Of a DNA stretch of 64,000 nt, positions 1 through 10,002 are shown one piece after another. The position numbers were made by a program, and so were the translations under genes. How positions within the stretch are numbered: position 1 is the stretch's first letter; the number at the start of each line of letters is the position of its first letter. This stretch comes from Macrosoma leucophasiata. Its lineage: Eukaryota; Arthropoda; Insecta; Lepidoptera; Hedylidae. Under the pieces are notes generated by a model. It did not search any database and was not told the DNA's origin. It worked only from the letters and a program-made list of their open reading frames with translations. The DNA lies in NCBI GenBank assembly GCA_036365455.1, contig JAWQUS010000030.1:4712001-4776000 (forward strand), read 5' to 3'.

Positions 1-26
1 GCTCTTCCAATTGAGCTACTGAAGTC
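1..26 (-). tRNA. partial tRNA or tRNA-derived sequence at the window edge
   Basis: On the minus strand the sequence TAGCTCAATTGG fits the internal promoter A box (TRGCNNARYNGG), preceded by seven bases that could be an acceptor strand. The rest lies outside the window, so an intact tRNA cannot be told from a tRNA-derived SINE. Confidence 0.3.
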
Positions 27-255
27 CTGCCCAATTTGTCAAATCTTTCCTTCACATTTATTGCCTTGCTTTATGGTAGCAGTAGCGACATCTATTGCCA
101 ACCGTGCTAGTTAGGCAACCGATATAATAGACTTTTCAGTTTATTGAATATCGTAAAGAAGTCGCTTTTACCCTTAATAATTGTTTTTATATTATTTCGC
201 ATTAACACATGCTTGTGAAATATATTTTATTTATTGAATCTGATGAAATACGTTC
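27..255. other. AT-rich spacer, nothing recognised
   Basis: No open frame with coding character, no RNA gene and no repeat shared with the rest of the window was seen. Confidence 0.5.
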
Positions 256-605
256 AGTGTTGCACCCATAGATTTATAATACTACTTCGCCTACCTACTT
301 TTAACGACGCCGTGTTAATTGGGAACCACTCGCGGACAGCGCACGGTCCACTTGGGAACAGCGCGTGCATCAACGTAAATCTGTAAAACAAGCTAGTGGT
401 CCTAGGAAGGAGACTTCGGCTTATTTCGAGTCTGTAGAGCGTTATCTCTTTCGCACCGTGCCTATTTGACGTTTGTCGACCATTTTGATCAAGTTTGACC
501 AATACCGGACTGTCAGTGCTTACGTAGGCAGTGTGCAACAGAGATGACGCTCTACGAAGTCGAACTGAGCCGATCGTCTCTTTCGCAGGCTCGATGTGCA
601 ATATT
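256..605. mobile_element. family I inverted-repeat element (MITE-like), old copy
   Basis: The right end (591-605) reads TCGATGTGCAATATT, the exact terminus of the cleaner copy at 9371-9593. The left end near 256 is a degraded match. The inside shares the segments around 'gagcgttatctctttcgcac' and 'gaccaataccggact' with the copy near 36780-37235. No transposase is encoded; the open frame through it is not protein-like. Confidence 0.45.
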
Positions 606-981
606 AATTGTTGAGTACTGTACTTAAGTATACTTTATGCTAGTTATTTATTTGTTATCAATGTTATGATTTAAAAAAATCTAGACTTGAACAATTCAAT
701 TGAATTAGAAACAGTTTGTTCTAGATTTATCCTGAAAAATGCAAAGGTTAAATGCATTTGAAAGGAATCGCGGCCCTTCCTGCCGTCAGTCGAACGCCGC
801 AACCCTTCCGGTAGGTGTTTACAATTTTCTCGCCACTGCAAATTCTCACAATAGAACCTTTTACCACAAAATACTTGTACAATAGTTGATATAAAAGTAC
901 TTTTAAAGGTGTCAACTGCTCAGATATCATGTGTTCAAATATATCGCTTTTGAAGAAATAAAAAATCTTTACAAACATTAT
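606..981. other. AT-rich spacer, nothing recognised
   Basis: No gene or shared repeat could be recognised. Confidence 0.5.
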
Positions 982-1193
982 AAAATAAAATAAAATACGC
1001 TTACACTCACAGCCCCACAGTAGGTATAAACCTGTGTCGTGGGTGCCGTTGTACACATACAACACATACACAAACACCCAGACCCGAAACAAATATCTGT
1101 AGGCCATACAAATATTTGTCCCGGTGCGGGGATCGAACCCGCGACCCTTCGAACCAAACGGTCATCTCACACCGCTGGACTAACCGGGTCGTC
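982..1193 (-). mobile_element. SINE-A, tRNA-derived, near full length
   Basis: Read on the minus strand it starts at 1193 with a tRNA-like head: A box TTAGTCCAGCGG and B box GGGTTCGATCCCCGC. A body follows, then an AT-rich tail (TTTTATTTTA) at 982-998. Three more copies lie in the window (29888, 50750, 59536). This copy has the best preserved promoter boxes. Confidence 0.75.
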
Positions 1194-1825
1194 ATTATGA
1201 AACACTTTTATCAATATTTTCTTTATCAACACTCAAAATGAGAAGATTGCTTTTAGATCAAATGTTCCTATACAATATAGGTATGTCACTATAAATTTGA
1301 CTGCAATAGACTTAATAATCAAGTTTATATTAGTATTCCATGTCGTTCTACGACACGAAATACCCGTAAGAACAATCTATTTACACCTCCTAATTGTAAA
1401 ACGAATGCAGGTGAGCGAGCACCTATAAATAGACTCTTGAAACAATATAACAAATAGGTATTTCACTAAGGTAGAATTTTTTTAAACGTCACCTAACGCC
1501 GTTAAGCGAAATATTCCAAATGTAATGCAGAACGTTAATAATAACATAATGTAAGATTAACTATTGTTTACTTGTTTACATCTGTGGTGTATTCTTTTTT
1601 TTTCTGTCATGTAAAAAAAATGATTTTGTATTTTCACACCGCTGTCCTAAAATGTCCTAATAGTTAATTCGTGGACAACGGGGTTGATTACGATCCTTGT
1701 AAAATTATGTACCGAGTAATTGTCCTTGTTACTTTCTGAGTATAATTGTTTGTAGTCCTAAAAAATTTAAAAAAAAAAAACATTGTGTGCTGGGTAATGT
1801 TAGTATAAGAATATATGAGTAAGGA
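1194..1825. other. intergenic AT-rich DNA, nothing recognised
   Basis: Homopolymer runs and AT-rich sequence only; no coding character on either strand. Confidence 0.5.
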
Positions 1826-1945
1826 TTGGTGGAGGTGGCTGGGTTAGTGGCCAATCCCCTGTCGGATATTTTCAAATGTAAGGCCTTCGACAAGGTTTAA
1901 CAACTGCTATCTACCCATAGCAACCGGGACCGACGGCTTACTGCT
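1826..1945 (-). mobile_element. SINE-H fragment
   Basis: Matches the middle of the copies at 34395 and 49355 (the stretch around 'gtcggatattttcaaa' and 'gcaaccgggaccgacggctta'). Both ends are missing. Confidence 0.55.
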
Positions 1946-2230
1946 CATTTTTATAACATCAAATATGTTTTGTATTGAGTGTTCTAAATATTGAAAGAGG
2001 AATTTACTAAGATAGTATATTATGATAAATTAATTAAATGCTTCATTCTCCCTCAATGTAACATATTATATCTGTATGTACTGTTATTGTACTGCCCAAG
2101 ATTAATTTATAATTCAAATTTTTTAAATACTTATTCATAAATATATTTCACTAACATGACTGTGTTATTGCCAAAATTACTATAAAATATGACAAGATAA
2201 ATTGATTAATAAGAAGTGTAACATATTAAC
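1946..2230. other. downstream flank of the ZNF277-like gene
   Basis: AT-rich. This is where the 3' UTR of the minus-strand gene should lie, but no canonical AATAAA was found on the minus strand here. Confidence 0.4.
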
Positions 2231-3273
2231 TTAATCGCTAAGAACGGCCATTGCCATTTCTTTTGATATGCTATCGGACATACTATTTCTCCTTTCAACT
2301 TCATGTTCATCACTCGACCACCAACTCTCATCATCATCGTGAATAAAACATAAAAATAAATCATCTTCATACGTTGGAAAATAATACTCCGGCTGATCCC
2401 ATTTCTGTTTACATAACTTCCAATGTTTCATTTCTTTTATATGCTTTTCTAGATTTCTAGAATCATCGAACTTAGTTTCACAAGATAAACATTGCTTCAA
2501 ATGCACTTGACGACGTATGTAGTTAACTATTTTGATTTTGTGATAAAAGTCCAATCCCTTTGTTGCATCCGTAAAAGAAAATTCATGTTGCCTTTCCATG
2601 TGATCCAATATATTTTCATACTCCATCTCTGTGTGATTGCAAAGAAGGCACGTTATTAAGGGTCCATTTTCTTCCGTCCATTCTGACCAGTCTGGATCGC
2701 TGTCAGCATTTGAGTCGTGTTCATAATTTTCATTGTTTTTAGGTCGATATTTGTATTTTGGATTCTCCTTATGTTCAGATTGCTTATCACCTATGTAGTT
2801 GACTAGAAAGAATTTATCATACTCTTTTAACACAGGATTTATACGCTTATGTCCTTTCTTTCTCATATGCTCTTTTAGTATTGTTCGGTCCTTGAACAAA
2901 CCTTCACAGAATATACATTGAAGTTTCTCTAATTTTGAAGATAATAAATCTATCAGATTGTCAATAAAGATAAGATTATCTGGTTTTGCTATATGGAAAT
3001 TGTGTTTTTCGTACAAATGATTCAAATAAGCTGCTCTAGATGTAGTAGATGTGAATCTACAGAATAAGCATTCTCGGTTGAAATTTCTGTCCTCCCTCTC
3101 AAACGCATGCCTTTCTAATAGATTTTCTAGCTTGGTTTGTTGAAGGTTTGATCTTAATTCATTGTCTTCGGGCAGGACATTGCTTAATAAATAATATTCT
3201 TCATTTTCTGACTTTGTCCCATCTGGTTTTTTATCTAGCAGCATTGTTGTGCAAAAATAAGGCAGATTTTGAT
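2231..3273 (-). CDS. ZNF277: ZNF277-like, exon 2 (terminal)
   Basis: The acceptor TTTTCAG|ATC at 3274-3276 adds about ten residues (through PYFCTTM) before the first in-frame methionine. It carries four more fingers (for example ECLFC...HLYEKH and LQCIFC...HMRKKGH) and ends with TAA at 2231-2233. Confidence 0.88.
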
Positions 3274-4370
3274 CTGAAAAGTTAATACAATTGGTGCTTT
3301 AATACATACAATATTTATAAATCTAGGATTTTGGACTTTAGATTTAGACACAACATTTTTTTTTTATGTAATGAAAGTGGCAAACAAGCATGCAGTTCAC
3401 ATTGATGTTAAGTGATGACTGCAGCCTATAGACACCCATATAAAGACCAAGGTCAAAATGCAGATGCGTTACCATTCCTGAGGCCTAAGGTGTTATCCCT
3501 CTGTGCTTGAAATTACTAGGCCATACATTACCACCTGACCAGAACACGATAGTGCTGAACACTACCATTTAGTGGCAATTATATTAGGTAATGCGGTGGT
3601 GCCTATGCCCGCGAGCTTCATCACTAGAGCTCTACCACCAATAAAATTATTAAGTAGTATTTATATAAAGTTACTGATAGTAGTCCCAGTGTAGGGATAC
3701 GAGGGTGTAGGCTCCAGCACATTAATTAATATATCTGCTGCTAAATTGTAGTGTTCAGTACTATTGAGTTCCGGTTAGATGGTAATGTATCATTAATATC
3801 TACCCCATAACTATCACAAAGACATAATAAGGTCTCAAGATGGCAACTCACCTGCATTATGACCTATCGTTTTCGTGTAGATGTCTATAGGCTGCAGTCA
3901 TCACTTAACTTCCACGTTAACTGCATGCTTGTTTGCCACCTTCGTTAGTTAAAAAGCACTGTCAGAAAAGCACATTATATTGTTGAAGACAATTAAAACA
4001 AACAAAAATCATGTTCTTTCAACCACTCTATTCATAAACACAAGCATACTAGATAACAAGAAATTGTAAAAATAAAGTCAGTTTGAGAGCCATACAGGCT
4101 GAATTCTTGAGATGTCATACCTTTAAATCTTAACCTCCAATAACGAAGATATTCGTTTAAATCTGCAATCTGGTTAACATCAGCTATCACAAGACGGTGT
4201 TCCATGAATAGATGGGTCAACAACTGCTTCTCACTAGCAGGCAATATGAATTCTTCGTGGCACAAAACACAACCACATTCCACCGCCTCGTTAGTTTTGA
4301 AAATACTAGCTTTTTCACATTTCTGGTGAAGGGTCAAGGGCCCGAAGAATTGTTTTTCATTTGCAGACAT
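2231..4370 (-). CDS. ZNF277: ZNF277-like C2H2 zinc-finger protein (two exons)
   Basis: The coding sequence joins 4370-4121 and 3273-2231 on the minus strand and gives 430 residues, close to the usual 450 or so of this family. The donor AAAG|GTATGA and acceptor TTTTCAG|ATC keep phase (83 codons plus one base, then two bases). Five C2H2-type fingers can be seen: residues about 34-58, 152-176, 203-225, near 290-315 and near 345-370. They are widely spaced rather than in a tandem linker array. The C-terminus carries the family signature PEYYFPTYEDD followed by an acidic DDDESWW stretch. Family knowledge: vertebrate ZNF277 is linked to Polycomb repression and to ribosomal protein uS5; its role in insects is not established. 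No frameshift or stop was seen. The intron holds two SINE-B copies. Confidence 0.88.
3358..3648 (-). mobile_element. SINE-B copy, near full length
   Basis: SINE-B is the commonest repeat here, about 20 copies of about 290 bp. Its sense strand starts ACTGGTGGTAGAGCTC, has no clear B box, and ends ...CATTACATAAAAAA with an A-rich tail, so copies that begin with a T-run on the plus strand are minus-sense. This copy is in the ZNF277-like intron. Confidence 0.8.
3672..3952 (+). mobile_element. SINE-B copy, degraded, inverted relative to its neighbour
   Basis: Sense on the plus strand with a weathered 5' end. It ends with GTTTGCCACCTTCGTTAG. It faces the copy at 3358-3648 across only about 25 bp within the same intron. 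Confidence 0.7.
4121..4370 (-). CDS. ZNF277: ZNF277-like, exon 1
   Basis: ATG at 4370-4368 opens the frame. The first finger is C34-x2-C37 ... H53-x4-H58, and the exon ends after YWRLRFK with donor AAAG|GTATGA. Reading on past the donor soon loses similarity to the family, which supports the splice site. Confidence 0.88.
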
Positions 4371-4540
4371 TATGAGTAATTATTGCAGTATTTTTTTATC
4401 ACAGAATAGTATAAATCTGCAAAATAGATAAAGTAGGCACTGCAAATAAAATAATCCAATGAAAATTGACATCACAGATCAATAACCAATTGACATTTCA
4501 GACATTTGACAAGCTAGCTAACTGTCAACTGTCGAACTAA

Positions 4541-4705
4541 ACTGGGCGCGTTCCACTAAACGGCCACAACGATTGTAACGCCCGCTGTAAAGCTTCACAT
4601 AATGCCCGTAGTCGTCGCGTCGCGAGCGATCGTTCGACGTCTTAGATAACGTCACTGTCTGCGACCGCATCGCCCACAACATATTGGTGGGTCGGAGTGG
4701 GCTCT
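4541..4705 (-). promoter_or_regulatory. probable promoter region of the ZNF277-like gene
   Basis: This stretch is markedly richer in CG dinucleotides than its surroundings (for example 'gtcgtcgcgtcgcgagcgatcgttcgacg') and lies about 170 bp upstream of the start codon. It could serve both strands. No TATA box was placed. Confidence 0.35.
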
Positions 4706-4805
4706 GAAAGAGGCACGTGGTGCTCTTAGTTTATTTTATTTTCTTGGTGCATTTTTGAACAATGTTTGTGTATTGTACCTACTATGGGGATTGTATTGAA
4801 CGGGG

Positions 4806-5051
4806 TGTAGCGTCCACTACATTAAGGCGCCAACTAGTGGAACACAGACGAAACCACACACAGTACTTGTCTAGTACGATAGATGGCGTACATTCGAATT
4901 ACATCGCACATACGAAGATTTCTCAAGAGTTGGCATATATACAACTTCCCAACGTCAATCGTTGGGCCGCGGCCCGCCAGGCGCTACCACCTCGCCTGGT
5001 CGGAGGATTTTCCCTTTTCGCCGGAGGAACACTTCCACCCGTTCCTCCACA
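4806..5051 (+). repeat. TRIM 5' LTR
   Basis: Begins TGTAGCGTCCACTACA and ends TTCCTCCACA. Same length as the 3' LTR. Confidence 0.88.
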
Positions 5052-5052
5052 G

Positions 5053-5066
5053 TGGTGACCCCCGAC
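5053..5066 (+). other. TRIM primer-binding site
   Basis: TGGTGACCCCCGAC starts one base after the 5' LTR. TGG pairs with the CCA end of a tRNA. The primer tRNA was not identified. Confidence 0.6.
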
Positions 5067-5355
5067 GATACTCAGGGATCCCAGGGATACTCCACACGCC
5101 TGCAGCGATCGCGCATGCCTGGATTACCCTGCAGCCACATCAGCGTCAGCACACTGCGCCGTCCCGCAGTAGCTACTACGCAGCGACTACCTCGATTCAA
5201 AGGGGACTTTCGCATCACCGCAGCAGCGACTACCTCAACTTACTGAGGACCTTCGCACCCGACTCACTGGGACTTGCGGCATGGGACTACATGGCATTGG
5301 CACAGCTCCTCGAGAAGCTCTGACAGCTGCCTCGATCGTATCAACCTCCGGTCTT

Positions 5356-5367
5356 GGAGGGGAGTGA
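5356..5367 (+). other. TRIM polypurine tract
   Basis: GGAGGGGAGTGA abuts the 3' LTR, the position expected for plus-strand priming. Confidence 0.6.
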
Positions 5368-5613
5368 TGTAGCGTCCACTACATTAAGGCGCCAACTAGT
5401 GGAACACAGACGAAACCACACACAGTACTTGTCTAGTACGATAGATGGCGTACATTCGAATTACATCGCACATACGAAGATTTCTCAAGAGTTGGCATAT
5501 ATACAACTTCCCAACGTCAATCGTTGGGCCGCGGCCCGCCAGGCGCTACCACTTCGCCTGGTCGGAGGATCCTCCCTTTTCGCCGGAGGAACACTTCCAC
5601 CCGTTCCTCCACA
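5368..5613 (+). repeat. TRIM 3' LTR
   Basis: Identical to the 5' LTR except for one C/T and one TT/CC difference in the last third. Confidence 0.88.
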
Positions 5614-5733
5614 GGGGGATGGAGGCACCAGGTACCCCATTGGCATTGTCGAGACGACCTCTCCTCGTCGGCATGGCTGTTCACTCTGAAGCGATCTTCT
5701 TTAGGTGGTCAGTGGAGAAAAGTGAATCCGCGG

Positions 5734-6034
5734 CATATAGCAACACGGGCCACCGGCCGCGGCGGACCGGACGGCAGTGGCTACTCCCCTCCGGTCTGTC
5801 GCGGCGCGGCGCTGTATGCAGGCTTTCCCCTCCGGCAAAGTTTAAGACCAAATGGTCCTATGCTAAAGTCAAGGTGTGAGTTTCGGTAGTAATAGACGAT
5901 TTTTGTAGTGTGAGTGTGTGTCACACGTATTTTCCCCCGCAAAAAATGACAGACTATTTTGCATAGGTAATAAACGCTATGGCTACTTAACTCCCCTCCG
6001 GTCCGCCGCGACCGGTGGGCTGGGTTGTTCTATG
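5734..6034. mobile_element. family F element with long GC-rich inverted repeats
   Basis: Flanked by a perfect 8-bp duplication ATCCGCGG (5726-5733 and 6035-6042). Imperfect inverted repeats of about 55 bp carry CACCGGCCGCGGCGGAC-type sequence and the segment 'ctactcccctcc'. A second copy in the other orientation is at 38883-39168. No transposase frame. An 8-bp duplication fits the hAT or P superfamilies; the terminal CATA is not typical hAT. Confidence 0.78.
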
Positions 6035-6169
6035 ATCCGCGGAGATGTCTGTATCTGCCATCACAGATCGAGTTGTGTGATAAGTCCGCTCCCTCCATCG
6101 TAAGATAGAAGGCGGCAAGACCTCCATCACCTGGTGTTCCCGGGCATCGGCGACAGTACTATTGGCGGG

Positions 6170-6204
6170 ATGTGAGGTGAATACGGGAGGTATTCACCTC
6201 ACAT
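6170..6204. repeat. perfect 15-bp hairpin with 5-nt loop
   Basis: Arms 6170-6184 (ATGTGAGGTGAATAC) and 6190-6204 are exact reverse complements around GGGAG. TGTGAGGTGAATAC could also be the start of an unrecognised LTR, but no partner was found. Confidence 0.8.
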
Positions 6205-7290
6205 AATAGGCAACTTGCAATTAATGCCTGATCAGAGGTCGTTCCTCAGTGACTGACAGACAACAAAGACACAGTCGGACCTATTGACCAGAAAGAGGCA
6301 TTCCTATAAGGTAAGTAGGTATAAAATCTGATAATTAATTCTACCAATTAATTTTTTTATACGTATGTCTGAACTTCAGTGGCAATGGTAGGTAATAGTG
6401 ATTCAGACTCTGAAGCAATACTACGTACCATTGCCAGTAAAAAAGCGGGTACCTGCTTTAAAAAAAATAAGTATTCCGTTCCTCAAAAGGACAAATCTGA
6501 ATCTGAACCCATAAACGATCACTCGCGTGTCTGTCTGTCAGGCTCTCAAAACCGATTTTCTACGAAAACCGATTGAATTGAAATTTGGTATAGGTACCTA
6601 CGTAGTATTATTACATATTCTCTGGTTATTACATATCGGTTAATTAATGTATTGTGTAGCGGAAATGAGCGAAGTTTAAACATGGGACCACTTTAGGGTA
6701 AATTAATGTAGTTCAATGGCTGCCACTAGGTATGTGCGTAAATTATGAAAGAAAATATATGGTGAGGTTCTCAAATACCTATATTTTATTGAATAATTTT
6801 AACAATAAGTTTTTGTTATTGTAGAAAATAAACGTAAATATTCTAATAAAAATAGCTGTTGTTCTTAATTAATACATTTATTTATCTCTTATAAAGTTTA
6901 ATAATCATGTCACGACATTGACACTGTTTTACGTAAAAATAATAGGAACTTAAAGATTCAGCTTATTATTTAGTATTTAAATGCCACAAATTTTAAATAA
7001 ATGTAAATAGTATTTAAACATCACAACTACTTAAATCTAGCATAATAAATGTCTATGATCATTTAATTAAACATAATACATTTTTTATTTACACTTTATT
7101 AGGTAGGTATAATAGTGAAAATTGTGTGTGTGCCAGCACCGACGCACGACGGGTGTTAGGTGTCAATCGGTGTGCTAGTGTGCGGCCGAGTGAAATAGAT
7201 ATATCCGCTCGGACGCAGCGGTAGCGCTCGCGGGTTAATCGCTCGTAACGCCTCAACTTTGTTATTATTAACACTTAATTTTACTCCTCA
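6205..7290. other. AT-rich spacer with one weak small open frame
   Basis: At 6379-6576 (plus) is an open frame of 65 codons rich in S, D and K. Its sequence is not recognised and it has no splice support. The rest is AT-rich with no shared repeat. Confidence 0.4.
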
Positions 7291-7337
7291 TAAGTTATAA
7301 GGCCCGGTACAAAATTTGTACCGGGCCTTATAACTTA
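7291..7337. repeat. 47-nt near-perfect palindrome
   Basis: Two 23-nt arms around a single central A (7314). Each arm contains GTTATAAGGCCCGGTACAAA or its complement. It could extrude as a cruciform or be the fused ends of a foldback element. It does not recur in the window. Confidence 0.85.
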
Positions 7338-7740
7338 ACTCAAATCGTTTGTTTACGAGTAAACTCCGAAAAGAGTTTGAAAAAGTATCGATATTGATTG
7401 TAATATTTTGATTTTTCGCAATAACACATGCAAGTGAACTTTAGAAATTAAAGATAAGTGATGCTAAATTTAAAATTGTTCATATCAATATGTTGTATAA
7501 TTAGTGCGTTATTTATACCTACCTAATTAGCTTCATAATAGGTATTATGTTAGTTAGTTAAATATACAAAATTTTCTGTTAAATAATCCAGGTACCAATT
7601 ATTGTTATATTCATTAGAAACCATAATTTGATGATCTGCAACTGAATCGCTTTTACGCTTGTTACCGTCTTTGTATTTTCTTATCCTTTCCTACCTACCG
7701 CTTACCAGCGCAATAACCATGTGACTTTCGTTAACACTTT
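7338..7740. other. AT-rich spacer ending in the target duplication of the RTE copy
   Basis: No gene seen. The last 11 bases (7730-7740) are GTTAACACTTT, repeated after the LINE at 8610-8620. Confidence 0.6.
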
Positions 7741-8609
7741 CATCATCATCATCATTTCAGCCAAAAGACGTCCACTGCTGGACAAAGGCCTCCCCCAAAG
7801 AATGCCACAACGAACGGTCCTGGGCCGCCCTCATCCAACGATTGCCCGCGACCTTCACCAGGTCGTCGGTCCACCTCGTGGGGGGCCTGCCTACGCTTCG
7901 TCTTCCGGTACGCGGTCGCCACTCTAGAACTCTTCTGCCCCAACGGCCGTCAGTTCTGCGAGCTATGTGCCCTGCCCACTGCCACTTGAGTTTCGCTATT
8001 CGATGGGCTATGTCGGTTACTTTGGTCCTCATGCGGATCTCCTCATTTCTGATTCGATCTCGCAGAGTAACTCCGAGCATAGCCCTCTCCATCGCTCTCT
8101 GAGTGACCTTGAGCCTTCTCATGAGGCCCATAGTGAGCGACCACGTTTCTGTTCCGTATGTCATCACTGGCAACACACACTGGTCAAAGACCTTCTTCTT
8201 CAGACACTGCGGTAAATTGGACGAGAAGATATAACGCAGCTTCCCGAACGCTGCCCATCCGAGTTGGATTCGGCGATTGACCTCTTTCTCGAAGTTGGAC
8301 CTACCTAACTGGACCGTTTGTCCCAGGTATACGTAATCGTCAACAACTTCGAGTGTAGTACCCTCGACCATAACAGGAGTGGGCGTAACAAGGACATTCG
8401 ACATAATTTTCGTCTTGTCCATGTTCATTTTAAGGCCCACTCGTTGGGAGGCCCTACTGAGGCCATTGAGCATTGTGCCAAGGTCTTCCAGGGTCTCAGC
8501 CATGACTACGATATCATCCGCAAATCGGAGGTGGGAGATGTACTCGCCGTTAATGTTGATGCCGAGTCCGTTTCAGTCCAGAAGCTTGAAGACATCTTCC
8601 AATGCAGCG
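7741..8609 (-). mobile_element. RTE-type LINE, 5'-truncated 3' end with intact C-terminal frame
   Basis: Read on the minus strand an open frame (8503 to 7757) covers the end of reverse transcriptase and the C-terminal region: MNMDKTKIMSN, VYLGQTV, YGTETWSL, LRDRIRNEEIR, GHIARRTDGRWG and GRPPTRWTDDL. These are typical of RTE elements. The 3' tail is a (TGA)n repeat at 7741-7755. A perfect 11-bp duplication GTTAACACTTT flanks it (7730-7740, 8610-8620). The endonuclease and the RT catalytic YADD block are missing through 5' truncation. Confidence 0.88.
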
Positions 8610-8620
8610 GTTAACACTTT

Positions 8621-9164
8621 ACTAGACGATATTTAAAGCCAAAGCGATAATCAGGTAGCTACCTACTCGGTATTACTTTCATAGGCGTCACCAAAGGAAA
8701 AGATAAATCAAAAACGTTTTCGAGCGCAAAAGCGATTAATAAGCGGTTGAGCCGCTTCTTAATTCTAAGTTTATCATGGTTGAAAATAATTTTAGTATTT
8801 TAAACGTCTACAATTTTGTGTTATATATCAAATAAATGATTTGCTCGATTGTACAGAACTCATTCCAAAGTCCAATACCTTATGTTTAAAAAGTTCGACG
8901 AAATATAATAAAATCTAAGCTCAAAACACAATTTGGAGAAATCCTGCGAGAATACGCTCATGCATTTCATAATGCATAACTTAAACAACAAATAGAACCT
9001 TACTTAAAATCTATTATTAAAAGTTTAGTATTCTTAAATTAAATTTTAACGATAATTTCTATTCATTAGTTATTATTTTAATGTGTATTGATATTGGGCC
9101 TAAAATTACTTATTCTGTTAACTTTCTTCGTTAAAAATTTAAATTTAACCTTTCAGAATAGTTG
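8621..9164. other. AT-rich spacer, nothing recognised
   Basis: No open frame or repeat of note. Confidence 0.5.
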
Positions 9165-9320
9165 TGACAGGAAAGGTCAAAAGTCTTAGCAATCGACGTG
9201 CGTGTTTGAAAAGAATGATGAAGGTAGTTGAGGCACGGGAGGTGTGTCAGGAACGGAATATCTGGCGCTCCACACTCTCTGTCTACCCCGTTAGGAATCT
9301 GGTGTGAAGATACATACATA
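9165..9320 (+). mobile_element. LINE-P 3' end, short 5'-truncated copy
   Basis: Matches the last about 150 bp of the LINE at 60546-62396, including the coded end and the (ATAC)n tail 'gatacatacatacataca'. Confidence 0.75.
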
Positions 9321-9370
9321 CATACAAAAGTTGTCATAGTAACCAGGTACAGTTCCCAGTAAGAAAATTA

Positions 9371-9593
9371 AATATTGCACATCGAGCCTACGAAAGAGAC
9401 AATCGACTAGTTTCCCATTTATAGAGCGCTGTCCATCGACTAAGGAAGGCTGATTGGTCTGTGGCGCTGTCTTAATAATTATGTTAGCATTGATAGTCCG
9501 ATATTGGTCACATAAGGTAAGGTGCGGAAGAGATAACGCTCTACAGATCCGAAATAAGCCGTAGTCTCCTTCCTAAGGTCGATGTGCAATATT
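9371..9593. mobile_element. family I inverted-repeat element, best copy
   Basis: Perfect 15-bp terminal inverted repeats AATATTGCACATCGA (9371-9385 and 9579-9593), extended imperfectly by a CGAAAGAGAC-type stretch. 223 bp, no coding. The target duplication is unclear because both flanks are AT-rich. Confidence 0.7.
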
Positions 9594-9860
9594 TATTGAT
9601 GGATAATGTAAAATATTTTATATTATAATAAAATGATCGTTGTTCACGCAATAAGGCAATTTACCGTACCTAGTTTAATAATTAAAGTATCTGATCCTTT
9701 TTTATCAAGTATCAAATTTTATAATTGTTAAATAAAAGTTTAAGGAACTTCACTATTTAAAAATAAATTATTTAAAATATCTCTGTTAGGTACTCGGATT
9801 GTGTTACGTATATTTTATAGAACAACTTAATACTGATTAATTAATTATTGTTTTTTAACA

Positions 9861-10002
9861 TTATTCTTCTTTGCAAGATGTGTTTGTATCCACAAACAAC
9901 ATATTGTACGGAACCAAATTACTTTTGAATGCAGCTGTTACTTGAAGAGCGTACTTCCTTCCTGGTTTCAGACCAACGACTTTTTGCACGATTACTCTTG
10001 TC
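9861..10002 (-). CDS. nord: nord exon L (terminal)
   Basis: Acceptor TTTACAG|G. Encodes [18 protein letters not shown] and LFVDTNTSC, then KEE and TAA at 9861-9863. The cysteine close to the C-terminus matches the family's ending. Confidence 0.88.

Larger units (their letters stand above)
4806..5613 (+). mobile_element. TRIM: miniature LTR retrotransposon, apparently intact and young
   Basis: Two direct repeats of 246 bp each, 4806-5051 and 5368-5613, start TGTAGCG and end CACA (5'-TG...CA-3'). They differ at only three bases. One base after the first repeat comes a primer-binding-like TGGTGACCCCCGAC. Directly before the second is a purine tract GGAGGGGAGTGA. The element is flanked by GGGG on both sides, a likely 4-bp target duplication. 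The 316-bp interior shows no gag or pol similarity, so it must depend on enzymes of another LTR element. Orientation follows from the primer site and purine tract. Confidence 0.88.

Noticed and set aside
4883..5323. Open frames through the TRIM
   Set aside because: Three overlapping frames run through LTR and interior in both copies; a by-product of GC-rich LTR sequence with no protein similarity.
6379..6576. 65-codon open frame beginning MAMVGNSDSDSEAI
   Set aside because: Acidic-serine starts occur in piggyBac transposases, but nothing downstream supports one and no splice sites were convincing.
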